Source of the DNA: Bacteroidia bacterium
Lineage (GTDB): Bacteria > Bacteroidota > Bacteroidia > Bacteroidales > Dysgonomonadaceae
Length of the DNA: 24,769 nucleotides
Assembly: GCA_030539475.1 (NCBI GenBank)
Contig: JAUNRY010000005.1
Coordinates: forward strand, 1-24,769
Direction of reading: 5' to 3'
The notes beneath the pieces were generated by a model, which searched no databases, was not told where the DNA came from, and was given only the letters and a program-made list of their open reading frames with translations. The translations under genes were made by a program, and so were the position numbers. This document shows positions 1 through 7,954 of this stretch, piece by piece. Every line of letters begins with the position of its first letter. Position 1 is the stretch's first letter.

Positions 1-45
1 GTTGCGCCCCCTATCATAACATAGGCTATTTTCGGAAAGCGGATG

Positions 46-76
46 CAAAGGTAGGGAAGATATTTTAAATAACAAA
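46..76 (-). promoter_or_regulatory. Bacteroidetes-type promoter reading leftward out of the window
   Basis: On the minus strand, TTTG (73-76) is followed after exactly 19 bp by TACCTTTG (46-53). This fits the Bacteroides primary sigma consensus of TTTG, 19-21 bp, TAnnTTTG. Transcription would start near position 40 and run off the left edge. The 5' end of that transcript could form a small hairpin (CCTAT at 10-14 with ATAGG at 21-25). Confidence 0.6.
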
Positions 77-258
77 ACAATTGAACAATAAATTTAATAA
101 AATAATTGAGATTATCGATAAGATCCCGAATAACAATCTATCATTAAAGAGATTACCTCACAATATTTTTTTGAATATTTTTCCTGTACTTTTTCGCCTA
201 ACGGGGGCTATTGCGTAAAAACGTCAGATTTAGCTATACAGAATCATAAATTATGAGT

Positions 259-301
259 AACTTGCACGGTTTTTCAGATTATACTAAAAAGCAAGTTTTT
301 T
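259..301 (+). promoter_or_regulatory. Terminator-like hairpin abutting the ABC exporter start codon
   Basis: AACTTGC (259-265) pairs perfectly with GCAAGTT (291-297). Inside it, a T5 run can pair with an A5 run, lengthening the stem around a bulge. The right arm runs into six consecutive T residues (296-301), and the ATG of the ABC exporter is at 303. It resembles an intrinsic terminator at the translation start, so it may be an attenuator, an initiation-region hairpin, or the terminator of a lost upstream gene. Confidence 0.4.
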
Positions 302-302
302 G

Positions 303-2138
303 ATGAAAGGTATTATAAAGATATTGAAGCGTTTTTTGCCGCCTTATAGAAAATACGTGGCACTATCGTTTCTGTTTAACATATTAACGGCATTACTGAA
401 CGTTTTTTCTCTGGCAACCATCATTCCCATACTTCAGGTTTTGTTTAAAATAAACGATGAGGCATTTGAGTTTATTCCGTGGGATAGCCCGGGTGTTTCA
501 TTTATTGACATGGCTTTAAACAACGGAAACTGGTACATTTCTCATCTGATTGAAACACACGGAAGCAGCACCACGCTGATGTTTTTAGCCATTACGCTGG
601 TTGTGATGACGCTGTTTAAAACCGCAACGGCGTATTTCGGTTCGTATTTTACCATTCCTATAAGAACGGGAGTGGTAAAAGACATCAGAAACCGCATAAA
701 CGACAAGATTCTGGCTCTTCCTCTCGGCTTTTTTTCGGAAGAACGAAAAGGCGATATTCTGGCCCGGGTGTCGGGCGATGTGAACGAGGTGGAAAATTCT
801 GTGATGAGCTCGCTGGATATGTTGTTTAAAAATCCCATTCTTATTCTTATTTACCTCATAACCATGATTGTTCTGAGCTGGCAACTCACTCTCTTTGTGT
901 TTGTGGTATTGCCGGTAATGGGATACGTGATGGGAACCGTGGGCAAATCGCTGAAACGAAGCTCGTTTGAGGCGCAAAACAAATGGGGCGAGCTGATGTC
1001 TCAGATTGAAGAAACGCTGAGCGGGCTTAGAATCATAAAGGCTTTTAACGCTGAAAGTAAAATTTCGAAGAGATTTCACACGGGAAACGATGTATTCAGA
1101 AGAATGTCGAACCGGATTGCCCGACGACAATATCTGGCGCACCCCATGAGCGAGTTTCTGGGAACCGTTACCATTGCCATCGTGCTTTGGTTTGGCGGCT
1201 CGCTCATTCTCAGCGGGAACGGTGTTATTGACGCGGCCACGTTTATTTATTACCTCACCATTTTTTACAGCATCATCAATCCCATTAAGGAATTTTCGCG
1301 TTCCGCGTACGCGGTGCAGCGGGGCTTGGCATCCATGGAGCGTATAGATAAAGTATTGAATGCACAAAACGATATCTTAGAGCCTCAACATCCTCAAAAA
1401 TTAAATTTCGGGAAGCATATACATTACAACAACGTTTGGTTTAAATACAACAAAGATTGGGTGCTGAAAGGTATTGATCTGAAAATTGAAAAAGGGCGAA
1501 CGGTGGCGCTTGTGGGGCAATCGGGCAGCGGAAAATCCACGATGACCGATCTTTTATCCCGATTTTACGACATCCACAAAGGCGGCGTCTTCATCGATAA
1601 CGTGAACATAAAAGAGGTATCTTTGCACGATTTACGTTCCAAAATGGGCTATGTAAACCAAGAAGCCATTCTTTTTAACGATACTTTTTTCAACAACATC
1701 GCCTTCGGCGTAAAAAACGCATCGTTACAGCAAGTGGAGGAAGCGGCAAAAGTGGCTAACGCACACGATTTCATCATGGAAACGCCCAACGGATACCAAA
1801 CCAATATAGGCGACCGCGGCGGAAAATTATCCGGCGGACAGCGCCAACGCATAAGCATTGCCCGCGCAATTTTGAAAAATCCGGAAATTTTGATTCTTGA
1901 CGAAGCTACTTCGGCACTCGATACCGATTCGGAACGCCTGGTGCAGGACGCGCTGGAGAAGTTAATGAAAAACCGCACCACCATCATCATCGCTCACCGG
2001 TTATCGACCATAAAAAATGCCGACGAAATTCATGTTCTCAAAAATGGGCAAATTGTGGAATCGGGGAACCACAATTCGCTCTACGAGCTAAACGGCTATT
2101 ACACCAAACTTTGCAATATGCAGGGCGATTTAAATTGA
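303..2138 (+). CDS. MsbA-like ABC exporter, fused permease and ATPase
   Basis: This 611-residue half-transporter has the ABC exporter layout: a membrane domain of about six helices (roughly residues 15-330), then an ATPase domain. Visible motifs are Walker A GQSGSGKST (about 405-413), signature LSGGQ (about 509-513), Walker B ILILDE followed by ATSALD (about 529-540), and the H-loop in IIIAHRLST. It would act as a homodimer in the inner membrane. Length and architecture fit lipid flippases of the MsbA family, but peptide or drug exporters look alike, so substrate is an inference. The converging neighbour is a nucleotide-sugar dehydratase, which mildly favours an envelope role. I chose the ATG at 303 over the TTG at 300. 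No Shine-Dalgarno is seen, and a terminator-like hairpin ends just before the start. The 3' end overlaps the convergent neighbour by 9 bp. Confidence 0.9.
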   Translation: MKGIIKILKRFLPPYRKYVALSFLFNILTALLNVFSLATIIPILQVLFKINDEAFEFIPWDSPGVSFIDMALNNGNWYISHLIETHGSSTTLMFLAITLVVMTLFKTATAYFGSYFTIPIRTGVVKDIRNRINDKILALPLGFFSEERKGDILARVSGDVNEVENSVMSSLDMLFKNPILILIYLITMIVLSWQLTLFVFVVLPVMGYVMGTVGKSLKRSSFEAQNKWGELMSQIEETLSGLRIIKAFNAESKISKRFHTGNDVFRRMSNRIARRQYLAHPMSEFLGTVTIAIVLWFGGSLILSGNGVIDAATFIYYLTIFYSIINPIKEFSRSAYAVQRGLASMERIDKVLNAQNDILEPQHPQKLNFGKHIHYNNVWFKYNKDWVLKGIDLKIEKGRTVALVGQSGSGKSTMTDLLSRFYDIHKGGVFIDNVNIKEVSLHDLRSKMGYVNQEAILFNDTFFNNIAFGVKNASLQQVEEAAKVANAHDFIMETPNGYQTNIGDRGGKLSGGQRQRISIARAILKNPEILILDEATSALDTDSERLVQDALEKLMKNRTTIIIAHRLSTIKNADEIHVLKNGQIVESGNHNSLYELNGYYTKLCNMQGDLN

Positions 2139-4085
2139 AAAGGCTGCCTGATTTTTTACGGTTTCATTTTCTTCCAGCTTTTCGAGCAGTTTGTCCACGG
2201 CCTCGTAAGGCGAATTGATGCTGTGAAATTCAGGAACAATTTCTTTCATTTTTTTCACCGTGCGCATGTCGTCGTATTCATACGAAACTTCAATTAAGGC
2301 ATCCACCTTTTCTTTCACCTTTTCATACTCATACTCACGCACCTGGGCAATCATTATTTTATCGTGATGCGTGGGTTTTGTGTTTTCCGCATCGTTCAGA
2401 AGCTCTTCGTATAGCTTTTCGCCGTGGCGAAGGCCGGTAAATTCAATCTTGACGTTTTTAGAGCCCGACAAGCGAATCATGCGTTTGGCCAAGTCAAGAA
2501 TCTTAACCGGTTTTCCCATATCGAAAAGATATATCTCTCCGCCCTCGCCCATGGAGCCGGCCTCCAAAACCAACTGGCAAGCTTCCGGAATAGTCATGAA
2601 ATACCTGATAATTTCGGGATGCGTTACCGTAATCGGGCCGCCACTCTTAATTTGCTCTTTAAAAAGCGGTATAACAGAACCGTTTGAGCCAAGCACATTG
2701 CCAAATCGAGTGGTAATGAATTGAGTAAAGTCTCTACCCGTTTCTTTGAGGTGTTTTCCCAACGATTGCACATAAATTTCACAAATTCTTTTCGAGCACC
2801 CCATTACATTCGACGGGTTCACGGCTTTATCGGTGGAAACCATTACAAACTTTTCAGCCTCGTATTTTACGGCTAAATCTGCCACGTTTTTTGTGCCCAA
2901 AACGTTTGTCTGAATGGATTCGGAAACATTGTCTTCCATCATGGGAACGTGCTTGTACGCCGCCGCATGAAAGATGTATTGCGGACGTGTTTTGGCAAAA
3001 ATCCGTTCCATCCGGCTTGCATTGCCTACATCGGCTACAATCACCGAGGTTTTCAGTTCCATCCATTTTTTCTGAATTTCGAGCCGCAAATCGTGAAGCG
3101 GGCTTTCGGCCTGATCTATCAGAATGATTCTGTATGGATTAAAAGACGCTACCTGACGCACTATCTCGCTCCCGATGGAACCGGCCGCTCCGGTTACCAT
3201 CACTCGCTTACCCTCAATATGAGCGGCAATTTCTTTCATGTTTATATTTATAGGATTGCGGGGCAGAAGGTCTTCAATTTGAATGTCTTTCAACTGCTCT
3301 TTGTCCGTTATTGTACCGTTCCACTCGTTTACCGGAGCGGTAGTCAATAACGAAATATTGTGATCGATAAATTTTTCCAGCGAAGGTGAATTCTTTATCT
3401 GTTCCATTTTCTGAGGTGAAACAATTACTGTGTTCACATCTTTCGTCTCCAGAGTCCGGAAGAGGTTTTCGTTGTTGCCATGCACCATGAGTCCCAATAA
3501 ACTTTTCCCGATCATATTTTCCTCATCGGAAATAAAACCCACCACCCTGTATTTAAACTCTTTGTTTCCTCTTATAGCCTTAGCCAGGCTGATTCCGGCT
3601 TGTTTGGTGCCGTAAATAAAGATATTGGTGGCTTTTACCGGTTTTCCGGTAACGGCTTCGTAAACTTCTTTCACCACAATTCGCGAGAAAACCATTAACA
3701 TTACATTTAATACGTATGTGGCAAAATGGATGGTGCTGGATACAGCAAAAGCAGGATTGAATGTTTTTACCAGCAAAAGACATAAAAACGCGAAAACATA
3801 TCCCAACGTGAGCGCATAAATGATTTTAACAAGATCGGAAAAAGCCGAAAACCGTAAAACACCGCTAAAGGTTTTGAAAACAAAGAAAGCGATAACGTTG
3901 AAAAACACCGTAATAAATGTTACGGTTATACCATCTATCCTGATTTGGAGGGTCATGCCCTCAAAACCGAAACGCAAAAAATACATGGTGATGGTTGAAA
4001 AAAGGACTATTACAATGTCTATCAGCAGGATGGACATTCGCGGTAAAACCCTTTTCGATAAATAATTCTCAATGAGCTTATTCAT
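2130..4085 (-). CDS. Membrane-bound nucleotide-sugar 4,6-dehydratase, CapD/WbpM/FlaA1-like
   Basis: A 651-residue protein of the large membrane-anchored dehydratase class that converts UDP-GlcNAc-type sugars to 4-keto-6-deoxy intermediates for O-antigen, capsule or protein glycans. Four N-terminal membrane helices (roughly 17-140) precede a first Rossmann-like domain (IFIYGT near 155-160). The catalytic extended-SDR domain carries the NAD(P)-binding GAAGSIG (about 299-305). The catalytic region has S417, M428 and K432, the SMK arrangement known from WbpM in which Met replaces the usual SDR Tyr. HAAAYKHVPMME and the C-terminal TGLRHGEKLYEELL are also family hallmarks. Length fits WbpM and CapD. 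The exact product sugar cannot be read from sequence. The gene converges on the ABC exporter with a 9-bp overlap and appears to have its own promoter. Confidence 0.93.
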   Translation of the reverse strand: MNKLIENYLSKRVLPRMSILLIDIVIVLFSTITMYFLRFGFEGMTLQIRIDGITVTFITVFFNVIAFFVFKTFSGVLRFSAFSDLVKIIYALTLGYVFAFLCLLLVKTFNPAFAVSSTIHFATYVLNVMLMVFSRIVVKEVYEAVTGKPVKATNIFIYGTKQAGISLAKAIRGNKEFKYRVVGFISDEENMIGKSLLGLMVHGNNENLFRTLETKDVNTVIVSPQKMEQIKNSPSLEKFIDHNISLLTTAPVNEWNGTITDKEQLKDIQIEDLLPRNPININMKEIAAHIEGKRVMVTGAAGSIGSEIVRQVASFNPYRIILIDQAESPLHDLRLEIQKKWMELKTSVIVADVGNASRMERIFAKTRPQYIFHAAAYKHVPMMEDNVSESIQTNVLGTKNVADLAVKYEAEKFVMVSTDKAVNPSNVMGCSKRICEIYVQSLGKHLKETGRDFTQFITTRFGNVLGSNGSVIPLFKEQIKSGGPITVTHPEIIRYFMTIPEACQLVLEAGSMGEGGEIYLFDMGKPVKILDLAKRMIRLSGSKNVKIEFTGLRHGEKLYEELLNDAENTKPTHHDKIMIAQVREYEYEKVKEKVDALIEVSYEYDDMRTVKKMKEIVPEFHSINSPYEAVDKLLEKLEENETVKNQAAFSI

Positions 4086-4141
4086 ATTTTTACTTTAAAA
4101 AGAACGAACGCAGTTTATTATTCGCACTACAAGAAATTATG

Positions 4142-4149
4142 CAAATTTA
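4142..4149 (-). promoter_or_regulatory. Candidate -7 element for the sugar dehydratase gene
   Basis: The minus strand reads TAAATTTG, matching TAnnTTTG, about 57 nt upstream of the start codon at 4085. No good TTTG lies 19-21 bp upstream, so support is partial. The rest of the 4086-4347 gap is AT-rich with no convincing gene. Confidence 0.35.
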
Positions 4150-4347
4150 TGAAGATTTTGTTATATTAGAAACTTTATTGTGTGAAAATCAGAATTATTG
4201 GGGGTTTATTCCACAATAACGCCATTCCCACAAACAATCATCTCACTTTATTCTTTGTTGTTAACGGTTGGGCAAAAGAAATTGTTTTTGAGTTGGATGT
4301 TTTTTTATCAATTTCCGTGTATTTACTTCATCGGAGGAGTTTGTCTG

Positions 4348-5991
4348 TTAGCTCAACGCCGGTGTTTTATACTTTTCCTGAATAACCGCCTCGGGCTTGG
4401 TCAGTCCTTTTTCAATGAAATTTACTGCTTTTTTCATCAAAATATCATCCTGAAGATAAACGGAATAAAACCCGTCTTCGCCAAAGAAGTTTCTCACAAT
4501 ATACGAAATCATCTGACGTTCGAACAACTTGCGCGATTCTTCTATGTAATAAGGCCGCGGCCGAATGCCCCTGTTATCGGCAAAACTCACCAAATTGAGC
4601 AGCAAAGGCTGCTTGAACAAATACCTTACAAGCTCTTCTGCCGACTGAAAACCGGATAGCTTTTGTTTATAAATATCGGAATACGTCATGGCGTATTCTT
4701 GCACAAAATCTCTGTTTACCAGCGAATTATAATAAGAATTAATTCCCGTGGTATCGCGCGGCACAAACACATCGGGCATGATGCCGTCGCCTCCGTAAAC
4801 AATTCTTCCACCATCGGTTTTAAACGGAACAAGGGTTACGGATGTGTCGGTATTAATGTAATCGCCTTGCAAATAACGATTTATCGCCTCCATTTCGTAT
4901 TCGTCGTACTTGCCTTTTTCGTATTTACGCTGGATGGAGCGCCCCGAAGGTGTAAAATACCTGGCAACGGTGAGCCTCACGGCGGAGCCGTCGGGGAAAC
5001 TACGTTGGCTTTGCACGGAACCTTTCCCAAACGAGCGCCTGCCGATAACCAACCCCCGATCGTGATCCTGAATGGCACCGGCAAAAATTTCACTGGCGGA
5101 GGCGCTCAGCTCGTCGATTAATACTACTACATCGTCGTTCTTGCTTGTGCCCGAACCGTTTGCATAACTGTCCTGTCGCGGAAAATTTCTGCCGTCGGCA
5201 TACACTATCAAATCGCCTTTGTTGAGGAACTCGTTCACCATAGCCACCACAATTTCCAGCGATCCGCCGCTGTTTCCGCGCAAATCAATTACAAACGACT
5301 GTGCGCCCTGGCTCTTGAGCTTAGAAAGCGCCGATATAAATTCACTGAACGTGTTGAACCCGAAAGTACCTACTTTGATATAACCAATTTCATCGGTTTG
5401 CATATACGCTGCCTGTACGCTGTTCATGGGAATGTCGCCGCGCGTTACCGTTATATCCACCAACCCGTATTGAGACTCTCTTTTTATTCCGAGTTTAACT
5501 TCCGAGCCTTTTTCGCCGCGAAGTTTTCTCAGCACGTCGGCATTGGTTATTTTCTGTCCGGCTATCGAAGTATCGTTCACGTTTATAATACGGTCCCATT
5601 GCCTTATTCCGGCAGCTTCCGAAGGGCCTCCCGGCACTATGCTCGTTACCACGATGGTGTCTTTTAATACATAAAAACTAACACCAATTCCCGAAAAATG
5701 CCCTTCCAAATCTTCGTTCACGCGTTTCATTTCCTGTGCGGAAATATATGCTGAGTGCGGATCCAGTTCCTGAACAATTTTGGGGAGGGCTTCCTCCACC
5801 AATTGACGCATATTGATGGTATCTACATACGACCTGTCGATGTAGTTTAATACGGCGTCAATTTTTCCTGTTCCAACAACTTTACCCGTACTTCCGAATT
5901 TAGAATATAAGCTTCCGATTAAAATTCCTATTGCAATACTAACTCCAATCCAAAGCGGAAGCCACGTTTTTACCTTTTTTTCGGGATTCAT
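4348..5991 (-). CDS. S41 family C-terminal processing peptidase (CtpA-like)
   Basis: A 547-residue serine protease of the tail-specific/CtpA family, which cleaves periplasmic or envelope proteins at their C-termini. An N-terminal membrane anchor (about 10-29) is followed by a PDZ domain (about 88-185, with GHFSGIGVSF and GGPSEAAGIRQWDRI) and the S41 core. The catalytic Ser-Lys dyad is visible: S298 in ELSASASEIFAGA and K323 in RSFGKGSVQ, 25 residues apart as in E. coli Prc. The roughly 150-residue tail is typical of Bacteroidetes members, and its role is unknown. It is the last gene of a probable nadC, dCMP deaminase, protease operon, starting 26 nt after the deaminase stop. The partners share no obvious pathway with it. 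Confidence 0.93.
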   Translation of the reverse strand: MNPEKKVKTWLPLWIGVSIAIGILIGSLYSKFGSTGKVVGTGKIDAVLNYIDRSYVDTINMRQLVEEALPKIVQELDPHSAYISAQEMKRVNEDLEGHFSGIGVSFYVLKDTIVVTSIVPGGPSEAAGIRQWDRIINVNDTSIAGQKITNADVLRKLRGEKGSEVKLGIKRESQYGLVDITVTRGDIPMNSVQAAYMQTDEIGYIKVGTFGFNTFSEFISALSKLKSQGAQSFVIDLRGNSGGSLEIVVAMVNEFLNKGDLIVYADGRNFPRQDSYANGSGTSKNDDVVVLIDELSASASEIFAGAIQDHDRGLVIGRRSFGKGSVQSQRSFPDGSAVRLTVARYFTPSGRSIQRKYEKGKYDEYEMEAINRYLQGDYINTDTSVTLVPFKTDGGRIVYGGDGIMPDVFVPRDTTGINSYYNSLVNRDFVQEYAMTYSDIYKQKLSGFQSAEELVRYLFKQPLLLNLVSFADNRGIRPRPYYIEESRKLFERQMISYIVRNFFGEDGFYSVYLQDDILMKKAVNFIEKGLTKPEAVIQEKYKTPALS

Positions 5992-6017
5992 TTAACTATT
6001 CACTATTTACGATCGAT

Positions 6018-6446
6018 TTATATTTCTATTGCAACCAATTCTGTATGGGCTCTTTCCAGCAGTTCTATTCCATCGCTCAACCGGTACGAATCGGCATAAA
6101 CAACCCGCCTGATGCCTGCCTGTATGATGAGTTTTGCGCACTCGATGCAGGGCGATGAAGTTACGTAAAGAGTTGCGCCCTCACTGCTGTTGTTTGAGCG
6201 CGCCACTTTTGTGATGGCGTTTGCTTCGGCATGCAGCACGTATGGTTTTGTTACGTTGGTTTCGTCTTCGCACACATTTTCGAAACCCGATGGAGTTCCG
6301 TTGTACCCATCCGAAATAATCATTTTTTCTTTCACCAAAATTGCGCCAACCTGCCTGCGTTTGCAATATGAATTTTCGGCCCAGATAAATGCCATGCGCA
6401 TGTATCGCTTGTCGAGCAATAGTTGCTTGTTGTCGTTTTCGTTCAT
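6018..6446 (-). CDS. dCMP deaminase (zinc-dependent cytidine deaminase family)
   Basis: A 142-residue deoxycytidylate deaminase that converts dCMP to dUMP and so feeds thymidylate synthesis in the cytoplasm. The zinc site is complete: H72-A-E74 in LHAEANAI supplies a ligand and the proton-shuttling Glu, and C100 and C103 lie in SSPCIECAKLI. GYNGTPSGFENVCED (about 47-61) matches the substrate-binding segment of phage T4 and ComEB-type dCMP deaminases and helps distinguish it from tRNA or cytidine deaminases. Length is normal. The start codon overlaps the nadC stop by 4 bp (ATGA), so the two are probably translationally coupled. Confidence 0.93.
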   Translation of the reverse strand: MNENDNKQLLLDKRYMRMAFIWAENSYCKRRQVGAILVKEKMIISDGYNGTPSGFENVCEDETNVTKPYVLHAEANAITKVARSNNSSEGATLYVTSSPCIECAKLIIQAGIRRVVYADSYRLSDGIELLERAHTELVAIEI

Positions 6447-7300
6447 ATTGTGTTCATTGCTTTCAAACTCATGTCCAAACTTTTTACCGAATGCGTGAGC
6501 GCGCCAACCGAGATATAATTCACCCCGGTTTCGGCATACCGGCGGATGGTGTCGAACGTGATTCCACCCGAAGATTCCAGTTCTACGCGCCCATTCACCA
6601 TTTCAACGGCTTCACGCGTTTGTTCGGGAGTAAAGTTGTCGAGCATAATTCTGTCCACTCCTCCCGCGCTCAGCGCCTGGTTGAGTTCATCGAAGTTTCT
6701 GACTTCGATTTCTATTTTCAGTTGCCTGTTATTCTCTTTCAAGTATGTATGCGCGGCGCGAATGGCATTTTCGATGCCTCCGGCAAAATCCACGTGGTTG
6801 TCTTTCAGCAAAATCATATCGAACAACCCGATTCGATGATTTTCACCGCCGCCTATTTTCACCGCTTGCTTCTCCAGCATTCGCATTCCGGGTGTGGTTT
6901 TGCGGGTATCCAAAACTTTGGCATCAGTTCCTTCCAGAAGTTTCACGTATTTGCCGGTTATTGTGGCAATTCCGCTCATGCGTTGCATAATGTTCAAAAC
7001 CAATCGCTCAGCTTGCAGCAGCGATTGCACTTTGCCCGACACCACAAAAGCCACATCGCCGGGCTTTACGTGAGCGCCGTCTTCTATAAAAACTTTCAGG
7101 GATAAATCGGGATCGAAATGATGAAAAACGGCTTCGGCAATTTCTACTCCGGCTAAAATTCCTTCTTCTTTAATCAGCAGGCGGGCTTTGCCCACGGCCG
7201 AGGGCGGGATACTGCAAAGCGTTGTATGGTCGCCATCGCCAATATCTTCGGCAAAGGCCAATTCGATGAGCCTTTTGGTTAGTTCTTTTACTTCAATCAC
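6443..7300 (-). CDS. nadC: Nicotinate-nucleotide pyrophosphorylase (quinolinate phosphoribosyltransferase)
   Basis: A 285-residue NadC, which makes nicotinate mononucleotide from quinolinate and PRPP in de novo NAD synthesis. The family fingerprint is clear: DTRKTTPGMR (about 131-140), GGGENHRIGL (about 150-159), LLKDNH (about 164-169), EIEVRN (about 196-201) and DRIMLDNF, which together form the quinolinate and PRPP sites. Length is typical and the protein is cytoplasmic. It is the first gene of a minus-strand cluster, overlapping the dCMP deaminase by 4 bp, and is divergent from rlmH. nadA and nadB are not in this window. Confidence 0.95.
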   Translation of the reverse strand: MIEVKELTKRLIELAFAEDIGDGDHTTLCSIPPSAVGKARLLIKEEGILAGVEIAEAVFHHFDPDLSLKVFIEDGAHVKPGDVAFVVSGKVQSLLQAERLVLNIMQRMSGIATITGKYVKLLEGTDAKVLDTRKTTPGMRMLEKQAVKIGGGENHRIGLFDMILLKDNHVDFAGGIENAIRAAHTYLKENNRQLKIEIEVRNFDELNQALSAGGVDRIMLDNFTPEQTREAVEMVNGRVELESSGGITFDTIRRYAETGVNYISVGALTHSVKSLDMSLKAMNTI

Positions 7301-7377
7301 GTATAATTCAATTGGGTATTTATTTTATAAACACTTGAGCCAGCTGTTTTGTTAATAAAACTTGCTATTTGTGAACA

Positions 7378-7385
7378 CAAAATTA
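7378..7385 (-). promoter_or_regulatory. Candidate -7 element for the nadC operon
   Basis: The minus strand reads TAATTTTG, matching TAnnTTTG, about 78 nt upstream of the nadC start. The nearest upstream TTG is 26 bp away, outside the usual 19-21 bp, so this is tentative. Confidence 0.3.
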
Positions 7386-7399
7386 TAAAAATAAAAAGT

Positions 7400-7407
7400 T
7401 ATATTTG
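7400..7407 (+). promoter_or_regulatory. Candidate -7 element for rlmH
   Basis: TATATTTG matches TAnnTTTG and lies 46 nt before the rlmH ATG. A TTTG occurs at 7368-7371, but the 28-bp gap is too long for the consensus. It sits close to the opposing nadC element. Confidence 0.35.
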
Positions 7408-7453
7408 TGCTCAAGTTGCTAATTTAACGTAAAAAACGCTTTAATTAAAGGAG

Positions 7454-7927
7454 ATGAAGGTAGTTTTGCTCTCAACAGGAAAAACCGATGCTGATTTTTA
7501 TGCGCAAGGAATAGAGATTTATAAAAAACGATTGAGTTTTTACCTTCCGTTTGAAACGGAATTCATTCCGGATTTAAAAAACACCAAAAACCTGTCGGAG
7601 AAAGAACAAAAAAACCTGGAAGGAGAAAACATATTGAATCGCCTTCAACCGGGTGATTATGTGGTTCTGCTTGACGACAAGGGCAAACAATATTCTTCCG
7701 TTGAATTTGCCCGGTTTATGGAGAAAAAAATGCACTCCGTGCCTAAGCGGCTTGTTTTTGTTGTGGGCGGGCCTTATGGATTTTCGGAAGAAGTTTACAA
7801 ACGCGCCAATGAAAAACTGTCGCTTTCGAAAATGACCTTCACGCATCAAATGGTTCGCCTGGTGTTTGTGGAGCAGCTTTACCGCGCAATGACTATTTTA
7901 AACGGCGAACCGTATCATCATGAGTAA
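7454..7927 (+). CDS. rlmH: 23S rRNA (pseudouridine-1915-N3)-methyltransferase RlmH
   Basis: A 157-residue SPOUT-class methyltransferase. In E. coli RlmH methylates pseudouridine 1915 in helix 69 of 23S rRNA on the assembled 70S ribosome. Family marks are VLLDDKGKQYSS (about 71-82), the SAM-binding knot VVGGPYGFSE (about 103-112), LSLSKMTFTHQMVRLVFVEQLYRA (about 122-145) and the C-terminal YHHE. Length matches E. coli RlmH. The start is fixed by the conserved MKVVLLS N-terminus. AAAGGAG directly abuts the ATG with no spacer, so it is unlikely to act as a normal Shine-Dalgarno for this start. The gene stands alone, divergent from nadC and 27 nt from the end of its convergent neighbour. Confidence 0.95.
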   Translation: MKVVLLSTGKTDADFYAQGIEIYKKRLSFYLPFETEFIPDLKNTKNLSEKEQKNLEGENILNRLQPGDYVVLLDDKGKQYSSVEFARFMEKKMHSVPKRLVFVVGGPYGFSEEVYKRANEKLSLSKMTFTHQMVRLVFVEQLYRAMTILNGEPYHHE

Positions 7928-7954
7928 AAGAAGAATGCGGGCTTTGGTTGATGT

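Larger units (their letters stand above)
1..302. other. Left-edge intergenic region
   Basis: No convincing coding sequence in this AT-rich stretch. It holds a leftward promoter (46-76) and a hairpin ending just before the first gene (259-301). A minus-strand ATG at 15-17 starts a frame that stays open to the window edge, so a gene may run leftward out of the window. Only five codons are visible, too few to call it. I found no TAnnTTTG element reading toward the ABC transporter. Confidence 0.6.

Noticed and set aside
1..17. Start of a leftward gene at the window edge
   Set aside because: Only five codons are visible after the promoter at 46-76; not enough to call a coding region.
585..1367. 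Long open frame on the minus strand inside the ABC exporter gene
   Set aside because: Shadow of the clear ABC exporter; composition rich in His, Arg and Asn with no domain pattern.
4182..4385. Possible small gene in the gap after the sugar dehydratase gene
   Set aside because: GTG start, no ribosome binding site, no recognisable pattern, and the end overlaps the protease gene out of frame.
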